From Zeugodacus cucurbitae (Eukaryota; Arthropoda; Insecta; Diptera; Tephritidae): a stretch of DNA of 64,000 bases. This document shows, one piece after another, positions 1-11,740 of this stretch (position 1 is the first letter of the stretch; each line of letters begins with the position of its first letter). A program made the translations under genes and the position numbers. The notes below the pieces were generated by a model that had not been told where the DNA came from, did no database searches, and worked only from the letters and a program-made list of their open reading frames with translations. The stretch is taken from NCBI RefSeq assembly GCF_028554725.1, contig NC_071669.1, forward strand, positions 9,572,501 through 9,636,500, in the 5' to 3' direction.

Positions 1-1239
1 ACGCTATCATCGCGGCGGAGGCAATCTTCGGTGATGTGTTTAAGAATTTAGTGACGGTTGCGAAGAAGTTTCGCACCGTGCATGAAGTGTTCGATGCAGC
101 GGTGGATGAGAATTGCATATACAAATGTCTAGGACCAGATGGCAAACCAATAGGTTAGTACCACAATGGTTAATATGGTTATGGCATGGAATGCCGGCTT
201 GCTGGGCAAAGCAGGAAATTACGTAAAGTAATGTGTTTTTGGCAGTGATGTAGAAAACAAGAGCAATGGAAAGTGCTAAAAGCATGCAATTAAGTGTATT
301 ATACTGAGTAAATGGTGAAGTGCGTCAGATGCGGCTATAAATATGTGAAAGTGAAAAGAAAAAAGTTTTATTTTGTTTTGATTACAACTTTTTATACGCA
401 AACAGCTGTTAATAAAAGCTTTCGACTGGAGATTTCCAGTGATGGAAAGTTTAGTGTTGTGAAACTGTAGATGAAAACATCAGTTTGTGCATATAATATA
501 TAAAAATATAATCTAATTTTTGTAAATAACTTGCCGGTATACGTGTACCAATCCCATTGAAGCAATGCATCTTTTATTTAGGCAATCTGACGCAGACTTT
601 AATGCTTAATGTTCTTGTAATCATTCTTGTATAAACAATGTTGAGCTTTATGGAAGCCGTTTCAGCCATTCACCAACAGATGGCGCTGTGTAACATTGAA
701 AAGTGACAGCTATATTTATATTTCCTTATTAATTGCATTTCCTATATTTTCAAACTCAAACACTATATTTTTCAGACGTGCGTCCCGTGCAGAATAAACT
801 GTATACACCAACCGCCAATGGCTGTGGCTCCCTAGGCCTACACATCAACACCGAATACTTGCCCGCGGTCGAAATGGAGCAATGCTGTAATGAGCACGAT
901 ATCTGCTATGACACCTGCAATAGCAACAAAGATTTGTGCGATTTGGATTTCAAACGCTGCCTTTACAAATACTGTGAAACCATAGATAAGTCTATTGGCA
1001 GTGAATATCTCATAACCGGTTGTAAAGCGGCGGCTAAAGTGCTCTTCGCCGGCACGCTAACGCTAGGCTGCAAATCATATTTGGACTCGCAGAAACGTAC
1101 CTGCTATTGTGCGCCACCGAAGCTGTCGAAAGAGGAGGAGCGTCGCGGTTATAATGGTTATAAAAATGGTAACGGCGATAAGTACTACAAACAGGGCAAG
1201 AAGCAGAAGTATGGCTGGAAGGATGCGGGCGATATGTAG
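1..1239 (+). CDS. Group XII-like secreted phospholipase A2, last two coding exons (5' partial)
   Basis: Secreted enzymes of this family hydrolyse the sn-2 ester of phospholipids, or bind lipid where the active site has changed. The first visible exon is open from base 3 to 153 and ends at donor GTTAGT. The intron is 154-775 and ends TTTTTCAG. The last exon runs 776-1239 to TAG. The joined frame gives 204 visible residues; the N-terminus and any signal peptide lie upstream of the window. The glycine loop NGCGSLGL is followed by CCNEHDICYDTC, whose His and Asp (bases 895-900, visible residues 91-92) are the usual catalytic His and its Asp partner. Cysteine spacing and the later LGCKSYLDSQ stretch match group XII rather than bee-venom-type (group III) enzymes, from family knowledge. 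The tail after the last Cys is basic and rich in Lys, Gly and Tyr, longer than I recall for vertebrate members. The active-site residues look intact. The Drosophila relative I recall is named GXIVsPLA2; orthology is not shown here. Confidence 0.93.
154..775 (+). other. Intron in the phospholipase A2 gene
   Basis: This 622-bp intron has a GT start (GTTAGT) and ends in a pyrimidine-rich TTTTTCAG. It splits a codon after its first base: G from the upstream exon plus AC gives Asp. It is AT-rich and I see no mobile element in it. Confidence 0.88.
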
Positions 1240-1568
1240 TGTGTATTTATTTGTTAATAATCGTTTTAAATTATTTCTTCTTGTTAATTGTCGCACGCGC
1301 ACAGTCTATACAGCATTCATGTATGTAACTGTACATATAAATAGCAATATTACAATATTATTTAATAGTATTTTGAATGTACAGCTTTATTAGTGATAAA
1401 GAGAGAGAGACATCCCTAGCCAAATGCAGTTTTTTTAGTATTATAAGATTTCGAAGAATTTATTTTATTAATATAAAGTTGCTTGTACATATGCACATAT
1501 GTATGTATATTAACTGTTTTAACCAACGAATTTGTCCAAAGCGAAGATTTTGTAGTCATTTAATACAA

Positions 1569-1574
1569 AATAAA
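1569..1574 (+). terminator. Probable polyadenylation signal of the phospholipase gene
   Basis: This is an AATAAA hexamer about 330 bases past the stop codon, inside an AT-rich 3' UTR. Hexamers are frequent in DNA this AT-rich, so the exact site is a guess. Confidence 0.45.
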
Positions 1575-2541
1575 ATGTAAAATATAATTAAATTATAAAT
1601 TTGTGAATTGATTGTGGTTTATATGAGTAAGTATAAATTATTGTTAGTCGGCATATGCTGTGTAATTGGCTGTATAATGCAGATTTTCAAATTTTGTAGA
1701 GTTTATAAGGCTGTATTTTAATTATTTTTTATTTATTAACACAATATTTGTTTTCTGTCAGCCGAAAAATGTTCAATTAGTTTAAGCATTGTACTCTTGT
1801 ATTATTTTTTAAGCTTATCTCATCAATGACTCATAAATCACTTTTAAATTGTTGCTACGTTGTAATTATTTTAATTGTTTATCGTCAATGTCAACAAATT
1901 AGCCCGGAAAAATCCCCGGGTTAAAATTAGTTTGAAGGCTAAAATATTCACTTCCAAGGATTTCTGTTGCTTTCCAAGTCAAGGCTGCTGAACGTGGAAT
2001 TGGTTTGGAAAATATCATTTCCACGACAGTGGCAGGTATACTATATCAACGGAACGGTTAAATATATAATATCCGGTTTAGGATTTTCAACACGGCGCCC
2101 TTTTATATGAGGAATATAATAATATTTCCAACAAGCTGAAAATTGTGAGCTTTTTGTCATATTTTAGGTTATGTGCATATTATTTTTTACATCCACTGTG
2201 TAATTGCCGCTTTCCTTTTGTCTTTACTTCCTTTAACGTTTGACAATTGGAAGGCGGTAAATTTCAGTTGAAGACCGCGTTTGCCCCGAATTGTGTTAAT
2301 ATTTTAGTGATTGAAATTGAAAAGTGTAAATTTGATTTAAATTAATATTGAAATGTAAATTCTTTAACAAATAAGCAGTGCTTGTGTGAACTGAAAGCTT
2401 TTGTTGTTTGTATATTGATAAGCAGAAGTGAAATAATGAACAATAGTGCAATAGTAAAGAATGTAATAGTGCGTTGGTTAACATAAGTGTTCTAAAACTA
2501 GTAAAATAACAACAACCAATGATTATCGGCTTTAAAATAAC
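1575..2541. other. Intergenic, AT-rich, no gene seen
   Basis: This lies between the 3' ends of two convergent genes, the phospholipase (+) and the Gly/Tyr-rich gene (-). It has only short open frames with no recognisable protein, and no repeat I can name. Confidence 0.6.
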
Positions 2542-2547
2542 TTTATT
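2542..2547 (-). terminator. Probable polyadenylation signal of the Gly/Tyr-rich gene
   Basis: TTTATT on the + strand reads AATAAA on the - strand, about 260 bases past the stop codon of the gene at 2808-3363. It is the clearest hexamer downstream, but others are possible in this AT-rich stretch. Confidence 0.4.
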
Positions 2548-2807
2548 TGCAACTGCAGCTTGTATTACAACAAATGTATTGAATTCAATCCATTAGCCAC
2601 AACATGCAATGAAAGCACTTACAATACTAAGTCTAAACATGAGCATGAGCAAACAACACAGTTTAATGCACAATATAACAACTTATTTACAAACTAAATT
2701 AATTTAACTTAAACTAAATTATAATTTGAACAATTTCAAGTATAAATTTTGTACTTCTGCAACGAAGCTAGCAATATTGTCGCGTTTGCTGCCACTCTGC
2801 GCCCCAA

Positions 2808-3363
2808 TTAACCAAAGTAGCCGGCACCACCGCCACTGCTAGCCGATGCGCTGGCCATACCGCCACCGCTACTGCTGGCGTATGCGGTATCTGAAAAAAA
2901 TCAAATAAAGAGACACGTCCAGAACACTACATAATTTGATTTTAGGTTGTAGTAATCAATGGCACAAAAATTCTACTACATTTTGTCAACCACTACGTAT
3001 AGACTCACTCATGCCATTGCCGTAAAATGGATAACCTCCAAAACTAGGATAACCACCGCTACAATAGTAGCCACCATAACACGGATACGTATTGCCATAA
3101 CCGCCACCATAGTAGGAGGGATATTGCTGATAGCCACCATAGCCGGGGTAGCCACCATAAGCGTTGCCGCCGCCAGCGCCATAACCACTTCCATAGCCAA
3201 GACCACCGTAACCGCTGCCATAACCGCCGCCACCGTAACCGCCATAACCACCACCCGGATAATAACCGTATTGTGCGTTTGTATTGCAAGCGTATGACAG
3301 CGTGAGGAGCAGTAGTACAAGGATGCGCGAGTTCAATGAGTGGGCGACGCGTGTGTTGGACAT
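2808..3363 (-). CDS. Small secreted glycine/tyrosine-rich protein, two exons
   Basis: Exon 1 is 3363-3009 and exon 2 is 2890-2808. The 118-bp intron (3008-2891) has a consensus GTGAGT donor and a TTTTTTCAG acceptor, and it splits a codon after its first base. The spliced frame is 438 bases, coding 145 residues. Residues 1 to about 30 form a signal peptide: a short N-terminus, a Leu-rich core (ILVLLLLTLSYA) and a likely cut near NTNA/QYG. The mature part is built of GGYGG, GYGSGYGG and YPGYGGY units with two Cys (YPCYGGYYCSGGYP). Exon 2 adds a Ser/Ala/Gly tail ending GAGYFG. Such proteins occur in insects as cuticle, eggshell or silk-like matrix proteins and as Gly-rich antimicrobial peptides. 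The sequence does not decide between them, and I recognise no named orthologue. Exon 1 is GC-richer than its surroundings, as expected for Gly codons. Gene structure is well supported; function is open. Confidence 0.85.
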
Positions 3364-5316
3364 AATGTAAGTTTGAAAAGTGATTTTTTTGTTATTTTAA
3401 ATATTATAAATATTTTGTTTGTCGAATTTTAGTTTTGTTAACAATATTTTTTGTATTTAATATTTATTTTAAGCAGGCTTTATTCGCAAACCATCAAATT
3501 CACAACTGAATTTATAATTGCCATGCTTTTTACTTTTATACAAATTTCGTTGAGTGCCAAAATGGTTGAAAAAATATTTTCGGCTAGTTTGAAAAAATCC
3601 CACTACATTAAATATCAATTAAAATATTGATGATATTTTGGTAGCATTGAATAGTTTGTTTACCTGTTTTTTAGGTGAGTGTTACTAAGTATTGTATTGT
3701 TTGTGGTTGTTGTGTTCTATTGTTTTATTTTACATTTTTATATTGTTTTTGTTTTTTTGAAAATGAAATGTACTTCACCAAAATTTTTTGAACTAATTAC
3801 TAATGAATGTTGTTGTCCACACTGTTGGGTCAATGTATTTCAAAATTCAATGAAAATTCTGCGCTCATTTGATCATCGGAGAGATAAAGCCAATATTTGT
3901 GGATGTGAAAATAGAAATTTCCAAATATTGTACTAGTCTTAAACAAGTATTTTTTATACATTGGGTGCATTTAAAAAAATCCAAATTTATTATAATGGTA
4001 GTTCAATCGGTACATTGATACTCTTTGCCAATTTTTAGGTTAGATTAAGAAGTTGGGACTATATAGATCTATATAGATTTGGAAAGAAGGCAGATTGTCA
4101 ATTTTTGTAAAGGGAAGATCAAGGAAGAGAAATCAAACGAAAGAAGATTGTTAATAATGCTTTATAAATTGATAGGAGATGATCTCAGATGGGAAATGAC
4201 CTCAGATAGAGGCTCAATCAGGGTTATATGGATGTGTTCTATAAATTATTTGGAAGAAATTATCAAATTGATCAGTTCAATTGTATATTTAGGTTTCTGA
4301 AGCAATATAAATATAGTTAAATCTTCCGTTTTGGCTTTTAAAGGATAGACAACTGGAAGTTATGACAGCGACTCGAGTCAAGTAAGTTTCTTGAAGAAGT
4401 AAGGGTAAGTAAGAAGTAACTTCACTCTCTATTCTTCAGTAACTCTATATTTTAATACCGCTGTGTTCTTTTTATCAACTCAACTCAGATTTTTCCAATA
4501 ATTTGAGCATCAGTAGACCCCGGAAGTCAAAAACTGTATCACCAAATGTGTGCCACCGAAATCATACATTAAAATAACCATTAGAGTTCATGGGGAAATT
4601 CATCAACCAATAAAGTGATATCATTAAATTATCTGACTCAATAACTGTCGTAAATGCGCTTTCCTATCATTGTTGCTGTTGCATGAGCATTTGAACCGCG
4701 CTGCATATCGCCAAGTGCCGACGTGCGATTGTCATTACCGTTGTTTCAACGTGTAGCCACTGGCGTTTGTGGGGGTCTATGATAGAGTGTGCGTCCCTTG
4801 TTAGACAGACAGACATACCTTTGCAGCTATGTAAATATGCATATGCAGGTATGTATATTTATAGACTCGCGCAATAAATTTGTTATTGTATGCTATTAAA
4901 ATGATGGTTGCATGCTGATTTCGACTACTACTCACAAGAACAACAATATTGTTGACTGACTGAGTGAAGCGTTGGCAATGATATAAATGGGAGCGCGCAA
5001 GGCAATTGGTCTAGGTGACAGATATATATGTAAATATGTATAATACATGTGATTTCCTATGTATATTTGCTAGATATATAGAAATATATTTATGTACAAA
5101 GGTAGAGGTCATAAAGCAACGCAAATTATTTGAAAAAAAAGAGTCTAAAAAATTCACATATCAGCAATCATAAATGTTTGTATGTATGTATGTATGTGTT
5201 TCCCTTGATAAATAAAATAAAATTGGCTTTCCCTTGGAAAAAATGCAGATGCAATTGCAGTGATAAGCAATGTCAAATTGTCAACAGCTGGCTTACAGTT
5301 AGCCCTGTAGGAAATT
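3364..5316. other. Intergenic, no gene recognised
   Basis: The first ~50 bases are the 5' flank of the Gly/Tyr-rich gene, with AT-rich TATA-like strings near 3400 but no distinct core promoter. The rest has short open frames (for example 3679-3936, with scattered Cys) that match nothing I know. It also has small microsatellites such as GACA repeats near 4806 and TATG repeats near 5178. Confidence 0.55.
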
Positions 5317-5329
5317 TTGGTTATTGAAG

Positions 5330-5785
5330 CTAGAAAGAAAATTATTAATATTTATAACACGCTATTTCACCCACATATACGGCATAGATATAGTAAAAAG
5401 ACCATTGGTGGTTTGAAAACCCTAATCATAGGTATATACGAGCTAGGGGAAGTTATGACCCGATTTCACTCATTTATTATTGGAAGAAAAATATTGCCTT
5501 CGAATTTCTTCAAAATATCTGAGAGACTTACCTATATTTTGAGAAAAAAAATTAGGTGCTCATTTTCGATATTTGGGGCCTTGTAACTTACGATAAATGC
5601 AGTATTTGTTCAAAGTTCTGTTCCGTTATATTCACTAGTGCTTACTTTATCTAATGTATGGTATATGGGACGAAGGCGTGGTTGTGAAGCGATTTGGCCT
5701 TTTTTCATTACATATCATTGGGATGCCAGGAACATCTTAGGCTGCCAAATATCTCCCGAATACCGATCAAATCATGAAAAACATC
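5330..5785 (+). repeat. Interspersed repeat family A, internal fragment
   Basis: This matches the inner part of the family A copy at 8989-10379. Shared strings in the same order include GTTATGACCCGATTT, the 'TTCGATATNTGGGGCCTTG' block and the GGCGTGGTTGTGAAGCGATTT block. Both ends are missing. The fragment passes directly into mariner sequence on its right, which suggests the mariner landed in, or beside, this repeat. It is non-coding. Confidence 0.7.
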
Positions 5786-5789
5786 GAGT

Positions 5790-6345
5790 TAGGGAGGGAG
5801 TTAGTCACCAAACCATTTTAAACCATCGGCTGGATACACAAAAAACCTTCTGGACCGAATCAACGCCTGCCATATGCTGCTGAAACGGAACGAACTCGAC
5901 CCACTTTTGAAGCGGATGGTGACTGGCGACGAAAAATGGATCACATACGACAATATCAAGCGAAAACGGTCGTGGTCGAAGGCCGGTGAATCCCAAACAG
6001 TAGCCAAGCCGGGATTGACCAGGAAGGTTTTGTTGCGTGTTTGGTAGGATTGGAATGGAATCATCCACTATCAGCTGCTCCCATATGGCCAGACCATGTG
6101 GTATGAATGGTAATTCTACCACCTACTGCGAACAACTGGACCGCTTGATGCAGGCGATCGACCAGAAGCGTCCAGATTTGGTTAACAGGAAGGGTGTTGT
6201 GTTCCACCAGGACAACGCCAGACCACACACTTCGTTGATGTCTCGTCAGAAGCTACGGGAGCTCGGATGGGAGATTTTATTGCACCAACTTATATCCCTG
6301 ACATAGCTCCAAGTGATTACCACCTGTTTCTGTCCATGGCGACAC
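5790..6345 (+). pseudogene. Decayed mariner transposase fragment
   Basis: This is a remnant of a DD34D mariner transposase, the enzyme that cuts and pastes Tc1/mariner DNA transposons. The visible pieces, in shifting frames, are VSHQTILNH, RINACHMLLKRNELD, RMVTGDEKWITYDN, VNRKGVVFHQDNARPHTS, LRELGWEILLH and APSDYHLF. The three catalytic Asp codons are at 5928, 6211 and 6315. The last two are 104 bases apart, one base short of the 105 expected for D34D, so a one-base deletion lies between them. There is also an in-frame TAG in the VW-D motif near 6045, a frameshift near 6100, and a third frameshift before RINAC. The N-terminal DNA-binding half, the C-terminus and both terminal inverted repeats are absent. 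It is certainly inactive. Confidence 0.9.
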
Positions 6346-8988
6346 TTTTTATAAAGAATTGAATAAAACGGAAGGGCAAATATCGCCAACCTAATAAAAT
6401 TGTCAGATTAATATATCCTTTGAGAAAAAACTAAAACAGAGCTTCAGAATAGTAAGGATGCTTAAGCAAGGTTACAGAACCTAACACGTTTTTTAAATAA
6501 TCTCGTTCCTTAACTGTATAAACAACCTTACTCGGCTTCCGAAAAGTAAGAAATATAAAATTCCGATCAGAAAGAATCGCTCAAATATTTGGAGAGAGAA
6601 TATATAACTCCAGAGAACAAAAAGTATAACATAGTCTTGTCATTGATATACTACTGAGGGAATCCTTCTATCGGAATCTAGGGATAGAGAGAACTAGGGA
6701 TAGAGAGAATATATGTAAACACTGTATTGTAAACGCTGTATTGTTATAAACCTCTCAGATCTATATTTCATAAAGACGAATCCAAACTCATTAAAATATC
6801 TTATTCTAAGGGAAAGCATGTAAGAAGAGAACCTTTTTCTCTACTTAGAATAACCAGAAATCTAGTTTTATTCAGCTTTTCAATCTCGTTTTCCTTTTCG
6901 GCTACAATTTTTTCCACAGGAAAGATAGAATTCCAGATCTTCTTCAGAAAACCCAAGCACCAAGTATTGTTGAGCTTTCTAACTTCGATATCCATTTCGA
7001 CCCAAATTTGTTCCAACAAGGCCAACACCCAACAATCATTGGTATTTTATGAATAATCATATTTTCAGCTGCTGAGCAACGATTGACTTCCGCAGCCTTC
7101 GCGTGAGGTCAACCGCTAGCTAATGTGCATACCTACAATAAATGTGGTCATAAATGTAATAATAATGAATACAATAGACATAAATTAATAATATCGCATA
7201 AATTCAACGTGTTTATTTTAAATTTACCAATAACAATGCGTTGTGTGTTTGCAAGCATATCAAAATGGCATATTCTAACTCTTTTCACAGTTCAATGCTT
7301 CTGTTGGAATTGTAAAGCAACCGTTTATTAGCTTCGTTGATGATTACATAATTTAACTGTTAAATATTTTAATGGTTGTTCTTTTTTTGTCGGTTACATT
7401 GGTTCATTGTCAATAACAAAACGCCATCAAGTTCAATTGCAAATGAATTACGGGAAAATATTTACAGCAATGTTTAGTGAAGAGTAAAAATTTAATTATT
7501 ACTATTATTATTAATACTTGTAACGAGTTTTTGAAGCCACTGGATACAGATAGCTGATACGAGAGCTCAGCTTTAAGCAGCTTTCCAAGTAAGCTTAAAG
7601 CTTTTATTATAGAGGTTTTAGCTAAGCTTCTAAAAATTGAAGGAAGAAAGTTTGAACAGTATAAAAAGCTTTCAAGGATTTTTGAGATTTTTCTATAATT
7701 GAAATAATAAGTAAATTGTGTAAAGCTTCCGAGCTATTAAGTAACCTTGGGCAACACTACACGCTTTTTTGGCATCATAAAGAACCTTTGGTTTTTTTAG
7801 AACAGATAAAGAAATGTCGAATGGGTCTGATGGAAGTTTGAAAGTTTGAATGAGCTTTCCGAGCTTTGAAGCTTTAAAAGCTTTCAAAGCTTTTATTTTT
7901 AGAGTGGATAAAGAATCGTCGAATGGGTCTGATTGAAGTCTGTTTAGACGTCTTTTCTCAAAATTCGGCTAATCGCTTCATGCTAGTGTTAGAAGTCCCA
8001 ATTCCGATTTTTTAGACATGTTTCTCTGTTAAAGAATCACTTTCTCTTTGGGCCGAGTTGAAAATTCACGAAAAAGCTCCCCAAAATGGTCTAAATAATA
8101 TCAGAAACCGAAGAAAGAATCTATTCATGAGATGATTCTTCGAAGATAGATTTATAGAGTCACTCAACGAACTAAGCGAACCCACTAGAATTGAATAGGA
8201 TCCCATTTAGTACAAGGATATATAAAGATCTACCTTTGGAAAGACCAAAGAGAACGGTCTTGACTTTGGTTGCTTGAAAAGAGAGGTAGAGTGAGTCTAC
8301 AGGTCGAACTTAGGAAAATTCAGTCGGCAAGTTTCTTACTTAAGGCGACTCTTCTACTTGAATTCATCGCATAAGACTAGAAATAGTTATACATACTACA
8401 CCTGCATGACCCAGTTAACCCTATTTTAAGACTGAAAAAAATCGTATAAAATTAAACAATAAATAAATTATGTATAAAAAGCTTAGATTTCTCTCAAATT
8501 TATGAAAAATGAAGAACGTGCTGGCACTTAAAATGCCAACAGAAATGTTTCAACTTCACTGACCCCAAAATAAAATTTGCAGTAATATGACACAGTGAGA
8601 GAGAGAGTATATGTGTGAAAAATCTAGAATATGGACGATATTTTTTGTCGACACAATTTACAAAAACACAGTTACAATGAAAAGTGCCGGCACATATGCA
8701 TACATGTAGTGTTTTCCCATGTCTACGTCCATTTCCATTTGCGCTGACATATTTCATATATGTTCGTGCGCTCGTTCGTTCGTTTTGAAATTTGCATAAC
8801 ACTTGAAATTGTTTCACCTCGGCGACGAAATCGAAATGTGAAATGTTTATCGAATTTGACACAACATTTGAGCATAACGGCAAACACAGGAGAAATTATA
8901 TATGGCAATAACAACAAGAACTATACAACAACAATAAAAAAAATGCAAAAACAAAAAATATATGCAACAACAACAAAAGCACCAAAAA
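6346..8988. other. Intergenic, no gene recognised
   Basis: No convincing open frame is seen on either strand. About 7550-7930 is rich in AAGCTTT strings, like the larger array at 34.9-36.5 kb, and holds a 102-bp direct repeat: GTCGAATGGGTCTGA occurs near 7816 and 7918. From about 8890 it becomes CAACAA-rich up to the family A insertion. Confidence 0.5.
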
Positions 8989-10379
8989 ACAAGTAAGGAA
9001 AGGCTAAGTTCGGGTGCAACCGAACATTTCATACTCTCGAACATTTTATACTCTGGCAATTTATTGCTATATTTTTATTAAGATAACACACAATTTGACC
9101 CATATATTCGGAATAAAGTCCAATAGAAAAACGAAAATCATCGTATATAATATATAGGCTGAGGTAATTCCTGAACCGATTTCATTCATTTTAACCAGCA
9201 AGGCACACTATATCCAAGACTATACGCTCATTTAATTTTGCTAAGATATCTCACATATTAACCAATACATATATGTGGAATAAAGCCCACCGTATTATTG
9301 AAAAACCTATAATTGGGTATATGGAGATGTTATGACCCGATTTTTATAATTTTGGAATAGAGACACACTATTAAAAGAAAACAATTTCCTCTGAATTACA
9401 TTAAATTATCAGAGAAATTTACCCATATTTTCGGTTGAAATTTACGCTTAGGCACTGAGTTCAACATGTTCGATATCTGGGGCCTTGAAAAGTTATAGTC
9501 CGTTTTCCACAATTTTTTCACAAGTGAAGCCAGAGATGATATGCACTATTTGTGTAAAGTTATATTCCGCTATCATTATTGGTTCCTTATGTGTACCTTG
9601 TAAAGTGAAGGAATAAAATGGATTACAAAATTGAGTTATAAGGAAAGTAGTCGTGGTTGTGAACCGATTTCATCCACTTTCCACACGTGTCATCAGGGTG
9701 TCAAGAAAATATTATATACCGAATTTCATTCGAATCGGTCGAGCAGTTCCTGAGATATGGTTTTTGCCCCATAAGTGGGCGACGCTACGCCCATCCATTT
9801 TGTAAAAAAATTCTGAGTGCAGCTTCTTTTTGCTATTTCTTCTGTAAAATTTTGAATTTCTGACGTTTTTCGTTAGTGACTTAACGCACTTTTAGTAATT
9901 CTCAACCTAACCTTTGTATGGGAGGTGGACGTGGTTATTATCTGATTTCTTTCATTTTTGGACTGTATAAGGAAATAGCTAAAAGAACCGACTGCAGAAA
10001 GTTTGGTTTATATAGCTTCATTGGTTTGCGAGATATATACAAATAACCGATTTGGGGGGCCACGCCAACTTCCTCAAAAAAATTACATCCAAATGTGCCC
10101 CTTCCTTTATATGTTTTTGGTTTTCGCCATTTTATGGGCGTGGCGGTGGTCCGATTTTGCCCAAGGAACATGTGTTCCAAGTTTCATTAAGACATGTCAA
10201 TTTTTACTCAAGTTATCGCCTGCACGGACAGACATCCGGATTTCAAATCTACTCGTCATCCTGATCATTTATGTATATATAACCCCATATCTAACTCTTT
10301 TATTTCTTGGTGACACAAACAACCGTTATGTGAACAAAACTATAATACTCTCTTTAGCAACTTTTGTTGCGAGAGTATA
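8989..10379 (+). mobile_element. Interspersed repeat family A, near full-length copy (~1.39 kb)
   Basis: The left end reads AAGGAAAGGCTAAGTTCGGG, followed by the hairpin GTTCGGGTGCAACCGAAC and then TACTCTCGAACA. The right end is TTGTTGCGAGAGTATAA. TATACTCTCG(C)AACA is therefore an inverted repeat at the two ends, with the hairpin lying outside it on the left. There is no long open frame, so the element is non-autonomous. Three partial copies lie elsewhere in the window (5.3, 48.0 and 55.4 kb). The flanks on both sides are CAACAA-rich, consistent with insertion into a microsatellite. I remember this sequence as a very abundant repeat in Bactrocera genomes, but I cannot name its class. A Helitron-like or DNA-transposon origin is possible. 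Confidence 0.75.
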
Positions 10380-11230
10380 ATTACATGCAACAACCTAAAT
10401 TAGTACAACAACAACAAAAATCTGCAACAAGAAAAATTTTATGCAAAAACAACAAAAATGTACAACAACAACGATATGTATATGTACCGTTACATACGCA
10501 TCGCTAACAATACTGACACAATAAAGATGAGCAGCTCCAAAAACAAAAGTGGGGCAGAGTGAAGCATTTTCAATTTCATATGCACTGTCATATAGGTAAC
10601 GGTACACAGCAGCCAACAGTGTAATGTAATATATGTGTTACAAAAACAAAGTATATATATATGTATATAACTGTATGCACGTTAAACCATTAAACTGTCC
10701 GAAAATGTGCCCAAACACACACACACTCGTCCATATTTATATATATGTATACAAACACATTTCCCTAGAATAGCATATGTGACAAATATGCATAATGTGT
10801 AAGGTAGTTTTAGTCCTACCGCCCGCAAGCGCCACCACAGCCAACAACAACAACAGTAGCAATAACAGCAGTACAACCTTCAAAGCGGACAACGTCAGCG
10901 TTAAGCCATTACAGCCCAACAGTCAACCAACCAACCGACCCATGAGCCCACCACGTTGCCTTATGGCGCGCCACTGTGGTAGTCAGTCAGTCAGTCAGTC
11001 AAAGAGTCAAAATAATGTTGGCCAACACATATATATATACATATAAGCAATGCAACAAATAGGCTTTACTTGCTCAAAAAAGCTATATATATATATATGT
11101 TTATCTGTATGTTGCATGCAACAAGGACGATCATTGTGGAAGCGCAACTTTTCATTCATAAATATTTAATCGTTCAATGTGGCGCACGATAATTCAAATG
11201 GTAACGGCTGTCACCTACCACAACTGGCAT
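10380..11230. other. Microsatellite-rich non-coding DNA
   Basis: It contains CAACAA runs (10383-10475), TATATG repeats, a CACACACA run (~10717) and an AGTC run (10979-11000). The open frame at 10795-11046 is Asn/Ser-rich because of AAC/AGC repeats. I see no splice or start signals that would make it a gene. Confidence 0.5.
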
Positions 11231-11231
11231 T

Positions 11232-11740
11232 GTGACCGGTGAGTTACACCCACACACTCACACTTGGACTCGTACTCACACCCACACTTTGAGACTCACA
11301 CTCACGCAATTTCACTCTTCACCACAAATGCACTCACTCAACCACCTCCACTTGTCAAGCACTTTTTCATGTGTTCACCTCCTCCGCACATTTGTCAGCC
11401 AGCGCCATTACAACAAGCACACACCAATTTATAACGTTCATGTCCATCTGTTGTAACATCCATCACTCAGTCACTCACTCACGCGATAACTCACTGGCTC
11501 ATTCATTCACTCGCCGCCAACACTCACTCACTCAATTGTTGAGCGCCAGGTGTTAAGCGTCCGCACAGGTGAGTGGTGGCGCAACAATCAGATGACTTCT
11601 GTGGTGGACTCTGCATCCTACCAGCCTTCCCTACTCACCCTACGCTCACCATCTACCACTTGAGCTCCAATTTATTGCGCATGCTTTGCACTTCTTTGAG
11701 TCACTCATTGCCATTCACTCACTCACTGGCACTCATTCGC
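11232..11740 (+). repeat. CACTCA/TCACAC-rich low-complexity tract
   Basis: About 500 bases are dominated on the + strand by irregular CACTCACTCA and ACACTC repeats. Open frames here are His/Ser/Thr-rich artefacts of the repeat. A GTGAGT string at about 11567 looks like a splice donor but is the natural complement-like product of this motif. Confidence 0.7.

Noticed and set aside
733..775. Upstream extension of the second phospholipase exon to an ATG at 733
   Set aside because: The acceptor TTTTTCAG at 768-775 and the joined frame with the first exon explain the coding sequence. The 733 start would use intron sequence.
2959..3320. Open frames on the + strand and in other - strand frames over the Gly/Tyr-rich gene
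   Set aside because: They are shadows of exon 1 of that gene. GGN/TAY codons read in other frames give Ala/Thr/Ile- or Trp/Arg-rich products without signals.
10795..11046. Asn/Ser-rich 83-codon frame as a gene
   Set aside because: It is built on AAC/AGC and AGTC repeats, with no start context, splice signals or conserved motif visible.
11560..11580. CAG|GTGAGT splice donor
   Set aside because: It lies in a CACTCA/GTGAGT-prone repeat with stops in the frames before it, so it is most likely chance.
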